The notes beneath the pieces were generated by a model. The model saw only the letters and a list, made by a program, of their open reading frames with translations. It did not search any database and had not been told where the DNA came from. A stretch of DNA of 64,000 bases from Medicago truncatula. Its lineage: Eukaryota; Streptophyta; Magnoliopsida; Fabales; Fabaceae. Both the position numbers and the translations under genes were made by a program. This document shows, in pieces, positions 1-12,540 of this stretch (positions are counted from its first letter, which is position 1; every line of letters starts with the position of its first letter). The DNA lies in NCBI RefSeq assembly GCF_003473485.1, contig NC_053046.1, positions 9,682,001-9,746,000 of the forward strand. The letters are read 5' to 3'.

Positions 1-1287
1 TATTTTTGTTATTAACTTTTTTTTTTTTACATCGTTTTTATTTAAAGAATTTGTTTTCATATTACCTTATATGAATGCAAACAATGCATGGAAATTAACA
101 CTCCCCTTATATTTCTTCTATTTTCAATGATGATTCCATGATTCTAGATGTGAATTTCATGTAACAAATAATCGGGTTAAAGTTAAATATATTTTTTTTG
201 GGCAAAAATTTTATGTTATATATGACTTTCGTTATCTCGTTGTTGGCTTTGTGTAATTCCCTAATTAGTTATAATTAAATTGAATTATGATTCATTCATG
301 TCTTGAAAATTAGTAATAGAGAATTCACAGAAAATGCAATTTGAAGTTAAAAACCATTGCTCGTTGTGAGTGGCTGTAATTTTGGTTCAAACGGGAACAA
401 AATTAGAACTTCTGACTTGCGAGAGAGCAATATCAGGAAGAGAACACACATGATTGATAATAAGTTAATGAGAAAAAAATTGGAATAAAGGAAGGATAAA
501 CTCTAACATCTATAGTAATATTCATTAAGTCGACATATCAATTGGAATAAATTGGAAGAAATGAGAACATTTATAGATAAAAGTTAAACAAATTTATTGA
601 TATTAGTTTTTCGACATATCAATTCATTAAATAATATTCAATCAACATAAGGTATATAAACTCTAACATCTTGATTCTATATCAAATACAAAACATTGCC
701 TCGACTAAAAATTGTATTGCTGATTTTGAGCATCTTGAAGTCGAATAATATAGACACCTGCTCTTCAATGGGATCCTGAGAAAGTAGAATTAACGATTAA
801 CAATAAGATACATAAAAAATAAAATCAACCACATAATCTACAACCAAGTGATTTAACTTCTATGTTTTTTTGTTTACAAAAAACATCCATGCTTTTAAAA
901 CATAGAAAATACTTTCTTTTTTTATGAATAGAGACATATGAAAACAATGAAAAACAAATTGTCAATATATAGGGGAAAAAATCATGACATGAACAATTTT
1001 GATTGGCTGATGAAAACTAGAAATGTGTTATGAATCATTTTGATTGGCTAATAAAAAATAAATGAGTCATAATTCAATTTGATTGGATGATAAGAAAACA
1101 TTAAATGCACCTTTTAATATAAGGTTGTCACGTGTACTATCAAAATAAAATAGGGAAAATGTTTATAATAAAGATAAAGATAAAGATAGAGAGATTGGAA
1201 TAGTTTATGTTGAATAATTATTGTTTAGTCAGTCGTAGATAGATGAGTATATTTTAACAACTGTGTTTGTTATTGCTTGCGGTGGCA
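1..1287. other. AT-rich region upstream of the F-box pseudogene
   Basis: No gene is visible. Between about 990 and 1100 the phrase TTTGATTGG occurs three times at intervals of roughly 30-45 bp. These are reverse CCAAT-type motifs that could be promoter remnants of the downstream F-box gene, but nothing else supports that. Confidence 0.4.
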
Positions 1288-3529
1288 ATGAAGAGGTGTA
1301 AAAAGCTTAAGAGTGAGTTGCCTGATAGTATTATATCTTATATCTTTTTCAAGTTAGCTTTGAAGGATTTGGTGAAAACTAGTGCATTGTCCAAACGATG
1401 GGTTCACGAATGGGGATTAAGGACGGACCTCAACTTTGATCTTCATACCATGTTTGACTATAACACTATCCAAGTACCAAACACATTTCCACTCTTTCAA
1501 AGATTACACTTTCAATCTGAATTTGTCACAAGATTGGATCAATTTATGCTCCATTATAAAGGTGCCATCATCCATTCAATCCGAGTAAAATTTCCATTAG
1601 TAAATCCTCAACACGGAGATGCCATTAGTAATGTCATTAATAGATTGAACTTCTCTTGTCATCTGATTCTGCTACGTCATACATATTACCCCCTACTCTC
1701 TTATCTGCCAATCATTCTCTCACGTATCTGCACCTACAAAGCTGCCTCATTGGAGAACCTCTTGACTACTACTCTGGATTCAATAATTTAACAACTCTTG
1801 TGTTGCATCTAATTTTTGTCACGCCGAAACTGGTTCAGAGTCTGTGCTCCATTTGCACCCATCTTGTAGACTTGGCCCTTGATGATTGTCGATTCCCTTC
1901 TGACCTGATAATAAACTGTTCAACATTGCTTCGTTTGAACATTGTTAACTGTATGGTTTACCTTTGAAGTTGTCTAACTATCATTGCATCAAATCTCTCA
2001 TCCTTCGAATATTCTTGTAATGATGATTATCAAGTACACCCAATCAACATTCAAGCTCATATGTTATCCAAGTTTAGCTTTAGAGGTGTTGAATTTTTTA
2101 AACCTGTTGGGTTTTTCCGAATGCCTCCAACTTGAAGACGTCACCTTTAAGAACTTCCGGCACATGAGTTCAATAGAAATTATTACCAGTCCAAAGTTGC
2201 GTCATTTGAAAATAATTGACTGTGGTTGGGCGGATTGCTCTCCTTCTGAGATAGCTATTGATGCATTCAATCTCTCATCCTTTGAATATAGTGCTCACAT
2301 CCTGAGGATAATTTCTATTACGGCTCCCAAGTTATTGAAGGTTTTCTGGAATGCATCTCCGGGAAGGAAAACACCACACCTCCTTGATCCTATTGCAAGA
2401 TTATCACATATTGAGAATTTATCTATGATCATACTCACTTCACAGGTGAGTCACCCAAAACCTGTGTTTATTGTTTGTATATAGGTTGCCAATCTCGGAT
2501 AGCGTTTGGTCCCAAATGTGAGACAACGAAATAGTGCAAAGCAGCACTGCCTATGTTTCTTTTAATTAATTTGATCAGTAGTTGCTTTTAATCCACTTTA
2601 AATGTCACTATTGTACACAGATAGAGAATTAACGAAGGTCTTGGTTCGATTTCAAAATCTTAGACAATTGGAGTTACTTATTGAGGGAGGATATGATCCT
2701 AGTAAGGACTATTTTTGAATTTTAGATATTGCAATGGCTTCTCAGCATCTTCAAAAACTTTCTCTGACAGTAAGTTATTCAAACTCTATTTTTTTTTTTC
2801 TGTTCACTTTTTTTTAACATGAATGGAACTAGAAGTTTATTTTCTTAATTTAATAGTTACAATGTGTTTATCTGCATGTATCAAGAAATTTATAAATTAG
2901 AAGCTTATTTTATATTTTCTGCAATTTTGCATGTATCAAGAAATTTTTAAAATAAAAACTAATTTTATATTAGAAAATAGACAATAAAATAATAACCTAA
3001 TTTTATATTTTTTTTTCTACTCATAACTAATTTTATATTAGAAAATAGACAATTTTGCGGATAGATTCACATTAGATGATTTACAATGATCTTGATTGAT
3101 AACTTAATAAATGATTATTGTAATCTTTTTATTTACTTTCTTAAATTAATTGTTAAATTTATACGTGTATATCTCGGTAAGCATAATTCAGTTTGAAAGA
3201 CAATGTATTGTAATATCTTGGTAAGCATAATCTAGTCATAAGGTTACTTGACCAATTTGTTTTTATTTTTTTTATTTTTTGTGTTATACTAAAACAGGAA
3301 TATAAAATTTAACTCAATTAGTAACTCCTGTATCGTTACTTGCAAAGAAGTAGGATAGATTTGTACTTTCACTTTTTGAGGTGTAAAGTGAATTGTATAA
3401 GTCTTGAATGTGTATTTGAATTGGATAAGTCTTGAATGTGTATTGTGTAACATAGGTGGGAATATATTACAACTTATTGAAATCTGTATGATTAATTTCA
3501 ACACAATTATTCTTTCGAAAAAAATGAAA

Positions 3530-3851
3530 GTTTAATTGCACTTTTCCCCTATCTTTTGCTAATTGTGCAATTTTGCACCCCATCTTTTTGCTCCCTTTCT
3601 GATTTTGCACCTCATCTTTGTGTTCAATTGTGTTTTTGCCCCCTATCTTTTTGCTAATTGTGCGATTCTGCATCCCCTCTTCTTTTTTATTAGCGATTTT
3701 GCACCCCATCTTTTGCCCTTTTTCCCCTCTTTTAATATTGATTTTGAACAAAACACAATTTGCAAAAGATGGGGTGCAAAATCGCTCAAAAAAAATAGTG
3801 GGTGCAAAATGCACAATTAGCAAAAGATAGGGGGAAAAGTGGAATTAAGCC
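3530..3851. mobile_element. Small terminal-inverted-repeat element (MITE-like)
   Basis: The left arm (CACTTTTCCCCTATCTTTTG) and the right arm are near-perfect reverse complements, and the interior repeats GCACCCCATCTTTT-type phrases several times. It has no coding capacity; the open frames across it are repeat artefacts. It lies in the long intron of the F-box pseudogene. Flanking A-rich DNA is only loosely duplicated, so the exact ends are uncertain by a few bases. Confidence 0.75.
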
Positions 3852-4061
3852 AAAAATAAATTAAGACTAATGGTCAAAATAGTTGATAGCTGATAAGCTA
3901 ACGGTTAACTTATGATGACTGATGACTAATAGCTTATAGCTAAATATTGGTGGTTGATGACTTGTAGCTGATAAGCTAATTGAAGTGTTTTGTTAAATGT
4001 AAAATGAAAGGACATTCTTAATTCGTAATAAAGTTAAATTAATATTTAGAATTTATTAATC

Positions 4062-4323
4062 TATACTATATATAAAAAAAATAGGAGATTTTGGACGGAC
4101 TTTTTTTGTTATTTCGGTTATACCCTTAAACAAATATTTCTATAATAATGTTATATTGTTGTTGTAATTAAAAAAGATAAGAATTTTTGTTACATTTGTT
4201 ATATTATTGTTGTCATTGAAAAAGATAAATATGGTTTCTTGAGTTTGTTACATTTGAAATATAGCAAGATTGTAACATATTTTCATATATGTAATACTAT
4301 GATCGTTATTTTTCAATTTTCAG
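4062..4323 (+). mobile_element. Possible Helitron 5' end fragment
   Basis: The sequence A-TCTATACTATATATAAAA at 4061 onward resembles the 5' terminus common in plant Helitrons (TCTATACTA-type after a host A), and a short 'TTATACCC' phrase follows, as is frequent in these elements. No matching hairpin-CTAG 3' end was seen before the next F-box exon, so it may be a fragment or a chance match. Confidence 0.25.
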
Positions 4324-4683
4324 ATTAGAAATCTACATCGGGAACATTCACATATAGTTGGATTTAAGAGACAAAAAAGAGAATATACGGGGTTTTCTCA
4401 TAACGATTTGAAACATGTGGAATTTCATGGTTGTGTTGGCTCCATAAATGTTATCGAGTTAGCTAGTGACTTATTGATGGGTGCAACTTCACTTTAAAAA
4501 ATGATTTTCAGTTCTCGTGACAAAGCCTATATTGGAGTTGGTAGATGGACCAGAGACGCTAATGATCGTCGTAGAAGGACTATTTTCTGTGGTGGTGGTG
4601 GTTGTCGTTGGTTTGGAGAGAATGTTATTCATGAGATGTTTAAAGATGAAGTAAATGAACAATGCCAACTTATAATTTTGTAG

Positions 4684-5216
4684 TGTTATTTTATCTATTT
4701 ATTTTTGTTAATAAATCCATTTATGAAAACTTTGTAAAATTTACTTTATTTATTTATAAAATTTAATTTATTTATGAACTTCAATATTAACTATTCAGTT
4801 GGGTATTTTTATTTTTATTCGTTGTAGTATTAAACATATAGTTATCGTTGGGCTATACATTCTCTCTTTTATTTATCAAGAAAATTTTAAGATGGTGTAT
4901 TTGCTAACACCTTTCCATAATTAAACCTTGCCATTTTTGTTGAGTGAGAGAACTGGGCCATATAACTTTTGGGCTTTTTTTGAAAACGACTTTTGTTTTT
5001 TACTTAAAAACAGACCCCATTTTCTTGCTTTTTGGAGGGAAATTATAATTTTCAAATTCCTTGTGTAAAAATGAATGAGAATGATTTTAAAAATTTGAAA
5101 AAATGATGAAAATGATGTTTCTTGATCATGAATGCTAAAAGTGGTTAAAATTTGAACTTTCGAAAATGATGATTTGGCAAGGATGGCTTAAGAATGTGAC
5201 TCATAGGATTAGAGGC
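4684..5216. other. Gene-free spacer between F-box pseudogene and desaturase gene
   Basis: AT-rich DNA with no recognizable coding or repeat structure. Confidence 0.4.
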
Positions 5217-5417
5217 CTAGAAATTGTTCCTCCTTTGTATATTATTAAGATTAAGATACCAATATAGCCTTATTCCAATGTAGCTACAAGCAACAAATTT
5301 GCATGCCATTCGCACCAACTCAAGTATTCCGGTGACCGCAAAGAATAATAAAGGACAAATCGTTCCCACCGCAATCAAAATTGCCTTTAAAGGACTTTTC
5401 ACACATGCACGGACCAT
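5217..5417 (-). CDS. Candidate small membrane protein, 66 aa
   Basis: A short ATG-to-stop frame lies on the desaturase strand, 255 bp past the desaturase stop. The peptide begins MVRACVKSPLKAILIAVG. It has a basic start, a hydrophobic stretch at about residues 11-33 (AILIAVGTICPLLFFAVTG), a second moderately hydrophobic stretch at about 38-57 and five cysteines. Local base composition is richer in GC than the surrounding spacer, as expected of coding DNA. I do not recognise the family. It could be an independent small gene, a last exon, or a chance frame within the desaturase 3' UTR. Confidence 0.35.
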   Translation of the reverse strand: MVRACVKSPLKAILIAVGTICPLLFFAVTGILELVRMACKFVACSYIGIRLYWYLNLNNIQRRNNF

Positions 5418-5671
5418 TAACTAAATTTTCTTTATCATCAAAATTGCAAGATAAAAACGTCAACTTATACTTGAAACATATCACTACTGCAAGGAAAAGG
5501 AAAAAAAAAATAGCATTCCTATTACTACAGCTGCCCCCTGATTGCTTATGCTTAACAGACCACGCAAGAGAACAATTGTTTCAACAAACAAAAATGACAA
5601 ACTGAATTTTCAACTATTCAACATTGCTCCAAGTAGAGTTGTTGGAAGATTTAATATGATCCTTACTATGC

Positions 5672-8370
5672 TTAGAGTAGTACTTCCCTATCATGAATCC
5701 AACTGAATGCAAGTTTGGATGATTCCTTTGCTCTTGCTGAAGCTCTCTCCTCCAGCCTTCTGATTCTTGGTGGCAACCCACAAACATACTCCTGTGCCTT
5801 TCGTCCCTCACCTGAAAGTCCGGTTATGTCGGCCACCTTCCACCTCCCAACCAGAAACTCAAGTATATCAGCATAGTCCTTGGCAGTGTAGACTCCAATG
5901 CGCTGGGCAACAGCAGAATAGTTATCAAACAGGTTGTCGTCTCGGCCATCATACATCAGGTGTGCTGGCATAGCAATTTTCTTCCTCATCATGTCAGCAA
6001 AAGCAATAACTGTTCCATCAGGATCAATCTCCAATAGCTTTTCCACTATCTTTGTGTAAGCAGTCTCATGGCGTTTCTCATCTGACGCAATCAGACCACA
6101 GATCTGAGCCAACTTCAAATCACCGCGTTCCTTAGCAAGCCTGGCTGTGTTTCCATGCGATATAAAGGTCGCCCTCTCTTGAAATGAAGTGTAGATAAAG
6201 CCAAGGTAAGGGCTATTCTCAGTCCGAGGATCCTATCCATCAAATTCCATCAATCCAAAATTAGAGAGATATAAACAATAAATAGAACAAGATTAAACAA
6301 GCATACTATTTTGAGTCAAGAATGAATTTCATGGAAGTTTGACCTTGTTCTAGAAATTCAAAACATAAATATGAATTATACTGACAGTGACACATTGATG
6401 CATCTGGATGCATTAGACATTAGTTGATAAAATGTCCATTTTAAGCACATTCTCTGTATTATATTGACTGCGATAATGTTGGATGTAATAAATAGTTCCT
6501 TTAACATTTGCATGATTATGCAATTTATTATGAAACTAACTAAGATCATCAATAGATGCCTAGGATCTTACCATTCCAGAGCCAATCAAGTACTGAATTG
6601 TCTTTTCAATTTGTCTCATATCAACACGTCCGGACAAGTAAAGATACTTGTTAAGAAGATCACCGTGTCTATTTTCTTCAGCTGTCCATGCCCTTGTCCA
6701 AATAGCCCAGGGAGTAGGGCTGGCACCTGTTTCATCACGAACCCCGTCCAAAGTATTAAGCATAGTTTGGTAAGTAGGAAGAGCTTCTTCTGTGACCATA
6801 TCTCCAACCAGAACAACAAAGTAGTCATCTGGAAGCTCTTTTGCCCTCTCTCTCAGTTCCTTCACTTGCTCTTCGAATCCATCTGAGGAAGGATCAGGGA
6901 GAAAATCCTGTGGTTGCCAACACTTCTCCACGGGTTTAAGGTGAGTCAATAAGGTTTCCTCAGCCCAACCCTCCAACGATTTGAAAATTTCAATCTTTTG
7001 GGGAGGCATAGAGTGGGTTACTTGAACATGCACTTCTCTGGGAGGTGTGAAAGCCTTCTTAATATTTTCAACCTCTCTGCAAAGTAATATAAAATGACTA
7101 TTTAGAGCAACAGTACAGCACCATTTAAATGACCTTAACAGGCAAAATAATTTATTTATGTATTAAATTATTACTATCATTCATCGAAAAAACATCACAA
7201 AACTCCCATGTAGAGTTCATCAAAATGACAATTTGGCAGAATATGCAGTGCATACCAGCACCATAAATGCATAGGTTAATCAATCAAATCACTAGAGGTG
7301 TTACCAATACTCTGTATTCAGCTCCAACAAGATGATCATAAAAAAGAATCGGTAAACATGGACCCGGATTTGCTGCAGTGAGCAAATCCGGCAGTCACAA
7401 GTCGATGCCAGTCTGATCAAAATCGACAGTCCAGACTCAAGTTCAGTATTTTTAGAATTAGGAAAAAAAAAAAAAAAAAAAATTCTAATTTTAATGAGCC
7501 GTCCATTCTTGGACGGCCACCAACATGGCGAAAGTATGACCAATTTCTGTAAACAGTTATCAAATTCACATATGCATGAATTAAAGACCAAGAAACAGAG
7601 AAAGCGTATCAAATCAAATCAAGCAGAAGGTAATGTAGAGTATTGACCCAACAAGTTCCAAAATTTATAATTGATTATAGACACAGAGATTCATGTTGAA
7701 TAGGAATGAAATAAAAAATTCCCAAATTGTATTTATGGTGAAGTCACCTAGGGAATATACGTTTATACCATAGAATACAATAAAAAAAAAACAAAAAAAA
7801 AACAAAACTAAGGTGTACTTGTTAAGAATATTAGAAGATACTAGAGAAAAACATAGGGTAAAATCATTAAATACGTTACTGACGGAAACATGCAAAAAAA
7901 GTGGAATAGTAACCATAAAAAGTGATAATATGAAAAATAATCAGAAAGAACGTTGTGTTGTGAATATAAGTTGGTGAGAAAAATTAAATTATTGAACCAA
8001 ACAAGCATCCTGAATATCCTCACCAACCAGAAGACTATACATGCAAAGAAGAAGAAAAAAAAACTTGAATGCAATCGAACCACCCCAACAATCATTTCAC
8101 CAAACCAAAAATGAATTCAATATCATATCATAAATTAAATAATCAATAATCAACATAACATAAAAAAAGTAAAAAATTGAGAATGAAAATTGAAGATGAA
8201 ATGAAATGCGCGATGAATTGAAATAGTAAGGGATCTGAAAAAGGGATTACTGACTTGGAACCAGAACGGAGGGTGGAAGCCATGACGAATTTGGGAGATC
8301 TGAGACTGGCCATTTGAGGGAGAGAGAAGGAGGATGTTTGTGTAGGGAAAGGGGTTGCTCTGAGAGCCAT
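5672..8370 (-). CDS. SACPD: Stearoyl-[acyl-carrier-protein] 9-desaturase, plastidic
   Basis: Three exons on the minus strand: 8370-8255, 7076-6572 and 6232-5672. All junctions are GT/AG and in phase, giving 393 aa, the usual family length. The enzyme is a soluble plastid di-iron desaturase that puts a cis-9 double bond into stearoyl-ACP using ferredoxin, making oleoyl-ACP. Residues 1-35 or so are Ser/Arg-rich and acid-poor ([19 protein letters not shown]...), a typical transit peptide. The mature part begins near [18 protein letters not shown]. The iron-ligand motifs are present: [18 protein letters not shown] in exon 2 and [20 protein letters not shown] in exon 3. The ATG at 8370 was chosen because the family N-terminus MALR starts there; an upstream in-frame Met at 8523 lies in the pyrimidine-rich leader. 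The gene appears intact. An element nest begins 169 bp upstream of the ATG. Confidence 0.95.
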
Positions 8371-8932
8371 TGTTGGATTCGATTGAAGAAGAAGAAGATG
8401 AATTTGGGAATCACGGATTTGAGAGAAAGAGAGAAGAGAGAGTGTATGTGTGTGAGTATGAGTGTATTGTTGTGAGGCAGAGGCAAGAAGAATGGACAAT
8501 GGGAAGGGACATCTTTTCGCCATATAAAGTTATTAAAAGAGTAAATAGGCAATTATCTCGTGAAATTATAATTTTTGTCAATTACCCTTCAAATTAACAA
8601 AATTTCAATTACTTTCTAAAATTTCACAACGTTAATCAATTTACCGTTTTCGTCAAATTTTTATGTTAGTGAACATGATGTTTTCCAAATATCTGAAGTT
8701 TTGCACTTACATGCAAAATGTCCTTTGAATTTAAAAATTTATATTATTTTTTTCTTAAAGTTAAACAATTAACAGTTAAATATTAAAGCTAACTATTAAT
8801 TTTGAGTTTGGGAATACTACTTATATATATACATCAAAATAGGCTTGTACCTGTTTGTTTTTTCCAAAAAAAAATAAATAAATTGGGGAAGGGAAAATTG
8901 TGTATTTTTTAAAGTGACAATAATAGTTATTT

Positions 8933-10384
8933 GGCTTACATACGTAAAAAGTCCCTCTAAGTTCGCGCTTTTTTTGTTTTCGTCCCTGTAAGTTTTTTTT
9001 TCTCTAAAATGAACCTTGTATCTTCTTAACCTTTTGAAAATAGTCTTTGTCGTCAACTTCTGTCAAGTAAAACGCCATGGTGGCTAACGGAGCACACGTG
9101 GCAGTTCATGAGTTGGCACATTTGATGAGATGGCATGAGAGATGATAAGTTGTTAAAATACAAGGACTAAAATCAAAAACGTAAATTGACACAGGGATGA
9201 AATTAAAAAAACGTTCAATCTTCTTCTTCCTCTCAAGTTTCAGTCTTCTTCGTATGTTTTGATTGTAATGTTAAGTTGAAACATTGATACTACTTAAGTT
9301 TGATTAATTTAGTGATGTTTGTTGCAATTGATTGCAAATCCCTCATTTTTTTCCACAATTCCATCTTATTCTTCCAGATTGCTACCAATTACCATACATA
9401 AATAGTCAGATCCCCTTTCATCTTTTCTCACTCACATTCAAATTCAAACCCTAATTTCTCAAATTTTCATATGTATAAAACGTCAGGTTGTGGAAAGGGT
9501 CATTTCAACATACACATACTTGAAAATCCAAAAGAAGTGGCACATGGGTTTCTTCCATTTTAGCAACAACAATAATCTGAGTGATCCATGGCTTATCCTT
9601 TTGAAATATCAAACTAGTAACGAATATATCACATAATCATTTTATTGGGTGAAATCGTGTATAATCACTCCTATTAATTGTGAAATCGTAGAATCCACGA
9701 TCTTTGAATCGATTTCTCAATTCTGGTCACAGTGGAAAAGATGCGAAGTTTTCAATCGCGGGTCAGAGAAAGGAAGGAGAAAAGGTTGTTTCATTGTGAC
9801 AAAGGGAGAGAAAGCATAGCCATTTTCAACTGTGTAATTTGAACATGTGTTTGAATTGTGTAATTTTGTGTTTTTATGTAATTGATGAAGAGAGTTTGTG
9901 TTGTTTTAATGTGTTGATGAATAGTGGATCTTGTTGTTGTTGATTGATGATTATTAGTTTTGTTTAAAAAAATATGTTTGTTTTTTCTTTCTTTTCCTGG
10001 GTTTGGTGTTGATGATTTATGAATATGGTGATGAAGATGAAGAAGACAATGAGGGAAGAAGAAGAATAAGATCTTGATTTTAAATCTGAAATTTTGATTT
10101 TACATTTTTTATTTTAGTCCCTATGCTAATTTAAATTTTTGATTTTAGTCCATGTCTTTACACAACTAATCATCTCTCATGCCATCTCGTCAAATGTGCC
10201 AACTCATGACTTGCCACCTGTGCTCCGTTAGCCAAAGTGGCGTTTTTGTTGACATAAGCTAACTGCAAGGACCATTTTCAAAAGGTTAAGAAGATACAGG
10301 GTTTATTTTAGGAAGAAAAAAAAAATTACAGGGACGAAAACAAAAAATGCGCGAACTTACAGGGACCTTTTATATATTTAAGCC
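8933..10384. mobile_element. Nested MULE-like non-autonomous element, 1.45 kb
   Basis: It has roughly 190-bp inverted arms (8933-9125 and about 10195-10384) ending GGCTTA / TAAGCC and containing GTCCCTCTAAGTTCGCGC-type text. An exact 9-bp target duplication TAGTTATTT lies at 8924-8932 and 10385-10393. The interior has no long open frame. It is inserted in the outer element 8539-11360. Confidence 0.9.
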
Positions 10385-10870
10385 TAGTTATTTTTACAAT
10401 GGTCCAGAGAGAATTCACACTCATCACTTTGAGTTTACCAGGCTTAGGCTTAGCATGAGTAGCAATAAGGAGAAACAAAGTCACGATTAAGGAGTGTGCA
10501 CCACCTTCACAAGACAAGAACAAGATTAGTACATAATTAGATGTGAACTAATTTTCTTGTATAAAACATGACACAAAGCCTTTTTTCATTTCGATACTAA
10601 AACAAGCAAAGAACATTGGAGCATAACTCACACTTCATAGATATAAAAGCTTTCCATTTCCCAAATAGTTCACATAGTCTAAGATTTAAGGTCTATGCAT
10701 TTTCCTCTAATATGACATACAATGTGAAAAAGAAAAGACCAAATCTCAAATTAGTTCCTATTTTTAAGATGGTATCATTCATTCACTTCTCCATATTAAA
10801 TTTAATAAATCAATCATCAATAGAGAACATCAATAGTACTCATTACACATAAAAAAATATTTAAATTTTT

Positions 10871-11161
10871 GGGTTAATGGTGCTTTACCCCCTGTAATAT
10901 AGGTCATTTTTTGTTTTCCCCCTTGTAATTTTTTTTTTATTTACCCCCCTGTAATTTTTTATTTTTTTTTGGAATACCCCCTAATAGGTCATAAAAAAAT
11001 GACTTTATTTTTTTTTTGCAGAATTTTTTCGTTTTTTTATGACCTATTAGGGGGTATTCAAAAAAATAAAAATTTACAAGGGGGTAAATCAAAAAAATTA
11101 TTTTACAGGGGGGAAAACCAAAAATGACCTATATTACAGGGGGGTAAAGCACGATTAACCC
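10871..11161. mobile_element. Nested palindromic MITE, 291 bp
   Basis: This is an almost full-length palindrome (GGGTTAATGGTGCTTTACCC to the reverse complement ending ATTAACCC) with an exact 9-bp duplication TAAATTTTT at 10862-10870 and 11162-11170. It is non-coding and is the second insertion within the outer element. Confidence 0.9.
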
Positions 11162-11209
11162 TAAATTTTTAAGTTCAGGACGCATTTTGCACATAAGTGC
11201 AAAACTTTA

Positions 11210-11233
11210 GGGGGGGGGGGGGGGGGGGGGGGG
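11210..11233 (+). repeat. G homopolymer of 24
   Basis: An uninterrupted run of 24 guanines lies in the right arm of the outer element. It is unusual in AT-rich plant DNA, capable of G-quadruplex formation, and its length may be unstable or a sequencing artefact. Confidence 0.9.
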
Positions 11234-11369
11234 TATTTGCAAAATGTAAGTTCACTAAAAGAAAAATTTGACGGATGGGATAAATTGATTAACGTTATGC
11301 AATTTCAAAAGGGTAATTGAAGTTTTGTTAATTTCAGTGGAGTAATTACCTATTTACTCATTATTAAAA

Positions 11370-12540
11370 ATTAGAAAATAATTAAAAAAATTGATGATGG
11401 ACAAAATGGGAAATATGGCATAAAATAGGTGAGGGGGCAACAACCAAATCCATCACTTAGAAAATTACCTAAATGCCCCTCCTAGAAGCAAAATGGGAAA
11501 TTCATATGGCATCAATTTTAATAGACGACATTGTAGAGAATGTTGACTTTAATTTTTTTTTGAGAGAGAATGTTGACTTTAATTGATATTTCTAATTTAA
11601 TATAATACATTTAAATATCTAAAAAAAATCATGTAGATTAATAATAAACTTAAAATACAACGAAATTAACAAATTAATAATTTAATCCAAATTACAAAAT
11701 AGTAATAAAAAATAGTATTTATATATTTACTTGGGAATGCTAGCTTAGTAGCCTAATTTTTCTGCATCATTCTTTCAACAAAATAAAATAAAAATGTTTC
11801 TCTTCTTCATTTAGCCAAACCTTCTTATTTCTTCTCCTTTGCCAAAATAGCCGAGTCAAAGTTTTGTTGTTTTTGAATCATCCATCCCCTGGAAGGACTT
11901 GGATGATTATATCCTACTAATCTAATTCTACCATATTACCCACAGAATTAACACCGAAAGGTAAGGAACTAGAGCACTAAGCAAGAAGCATACCAATACC
12001 GATACCAATTATATCACAACCAAAAAAAGAATGGGAAAACATTGTACTAATATTGCAGAGCCCTCAATGAAGATGACTCTTTCCAAAAACTAGCATATGC
12101 CGCAAATTGTGCACAGAGATATTTTCTTGGAATTTGTGCATTCAATTCTTCAAAAGTTTAAAAATTGTTTCTTTAAATACAAATTTCTATTTTTAGATAA
12201 CTTAACATGTTCCCCAAGATCCATCGTTTAATATGAAAAATTAATCACCCGGTCAAGTACATAATGGTCTGCCGTGGAGTTGGCACCGGGAGTATGCAAA
12301 AAATGATGATAGACTGCCTCGTTGACATTAATTTTAAGGTAAATTTAGTATACTAATAGTCATTAATAAATAAAAATATTAATTAATAAACTCATTTCAT
12401 TTTTTCGTGAAAATATAACCTTAGGAAAAAGAAGAATCAATACATAGGAGTCACGCTTATACTTGACTGATTGGTGGAAATTCACCGGTCTTCTAGTTTG
12501 TAGAGGGTTTCAAACCTTCCTTATATTATCTTGTCAACTA
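11370..12540. other. Gene-free spacer
   Basis: AT-rich DNA. A short direct repeat (GAGAATGTTGACTTTAAT twice near 11538-11584) is the only structure noted. No coding region is supported. Confidence 0.4.

Larger units (their letters stand above)
1288..4683 (+). pseudogene. Broken F-box/LRR/FBD gene
   Basis: The ATG at 1288 opens an N-terminal F-box (LPDSIISYIFFKLALKDLVK, then TSALSKRW), the substrate-adaptor signature that binds SKP1 in SCF ubiquitin ligases. Leucine-rich-repeat-like text follows to a splice donor at 2446. A second exon at 2621-2769 is flanked by good AG/GT sites, and a last exon at 4324-4683 gives an FBD-like tail (LKHVEFHGC, then a GR/W motif). The reading frame is broken. 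The N-terminal frame stops at 1791 while LRR text continues in another frame from about 1656. Further stops interrupt the middle of exon 1, exon 2 (where a Trp codon is expected in DYF-ILDIAMASQ) and exon 3 (after GATSL). This is a decayed member of the large, fast-evolving plant F-box/FBD/LRR family. At least four disruptions make a functional product unlikely. Confidence 0.85.
8539..11360. mobile_element. Outer inverted-repeat (MULE-like) element, itself hit by two others
   Basis: About 200-bp arms at 8539-8735 and 11171-11360 are inverted copies (ends GAGTAAATAGG / CCTATTTACTC), flanked by an exact 9-bp target duplication TTATTAAAA at 8530-8538 and 11361-11369. A 9-bp duplication with long inverted repeats is typical of Mutator-like elements. 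No transposase is visible. Two other elements (8933-10384 and 10871-11161) sit inside it, so the uninterrupted length would be about 1.1 kb. It lies directly upstream of the desaturase leader. Confidence 0.85.

Noticed and set aside
3467-3830. Overlapping open frames on both strands near 3.5-3.8 kb
   Set aside because: They are produced by the repeated GCACCCCATCTTTT phrases of a small inverted-repeat element.
7301-8095. Frames in the desaturase intron 1
   Set aside because: They lie in an AT-rich intron bounded by matched splice sites and read as low-complexity Phe-rich peptides.
8371-8523. N-terminal extension of the desaturase from an upstream in-frame ATG
   Set aside because: The extra residues come from a CT-rich leader with a (CA)n run, and the family N-terminus starts at MALR (8370).
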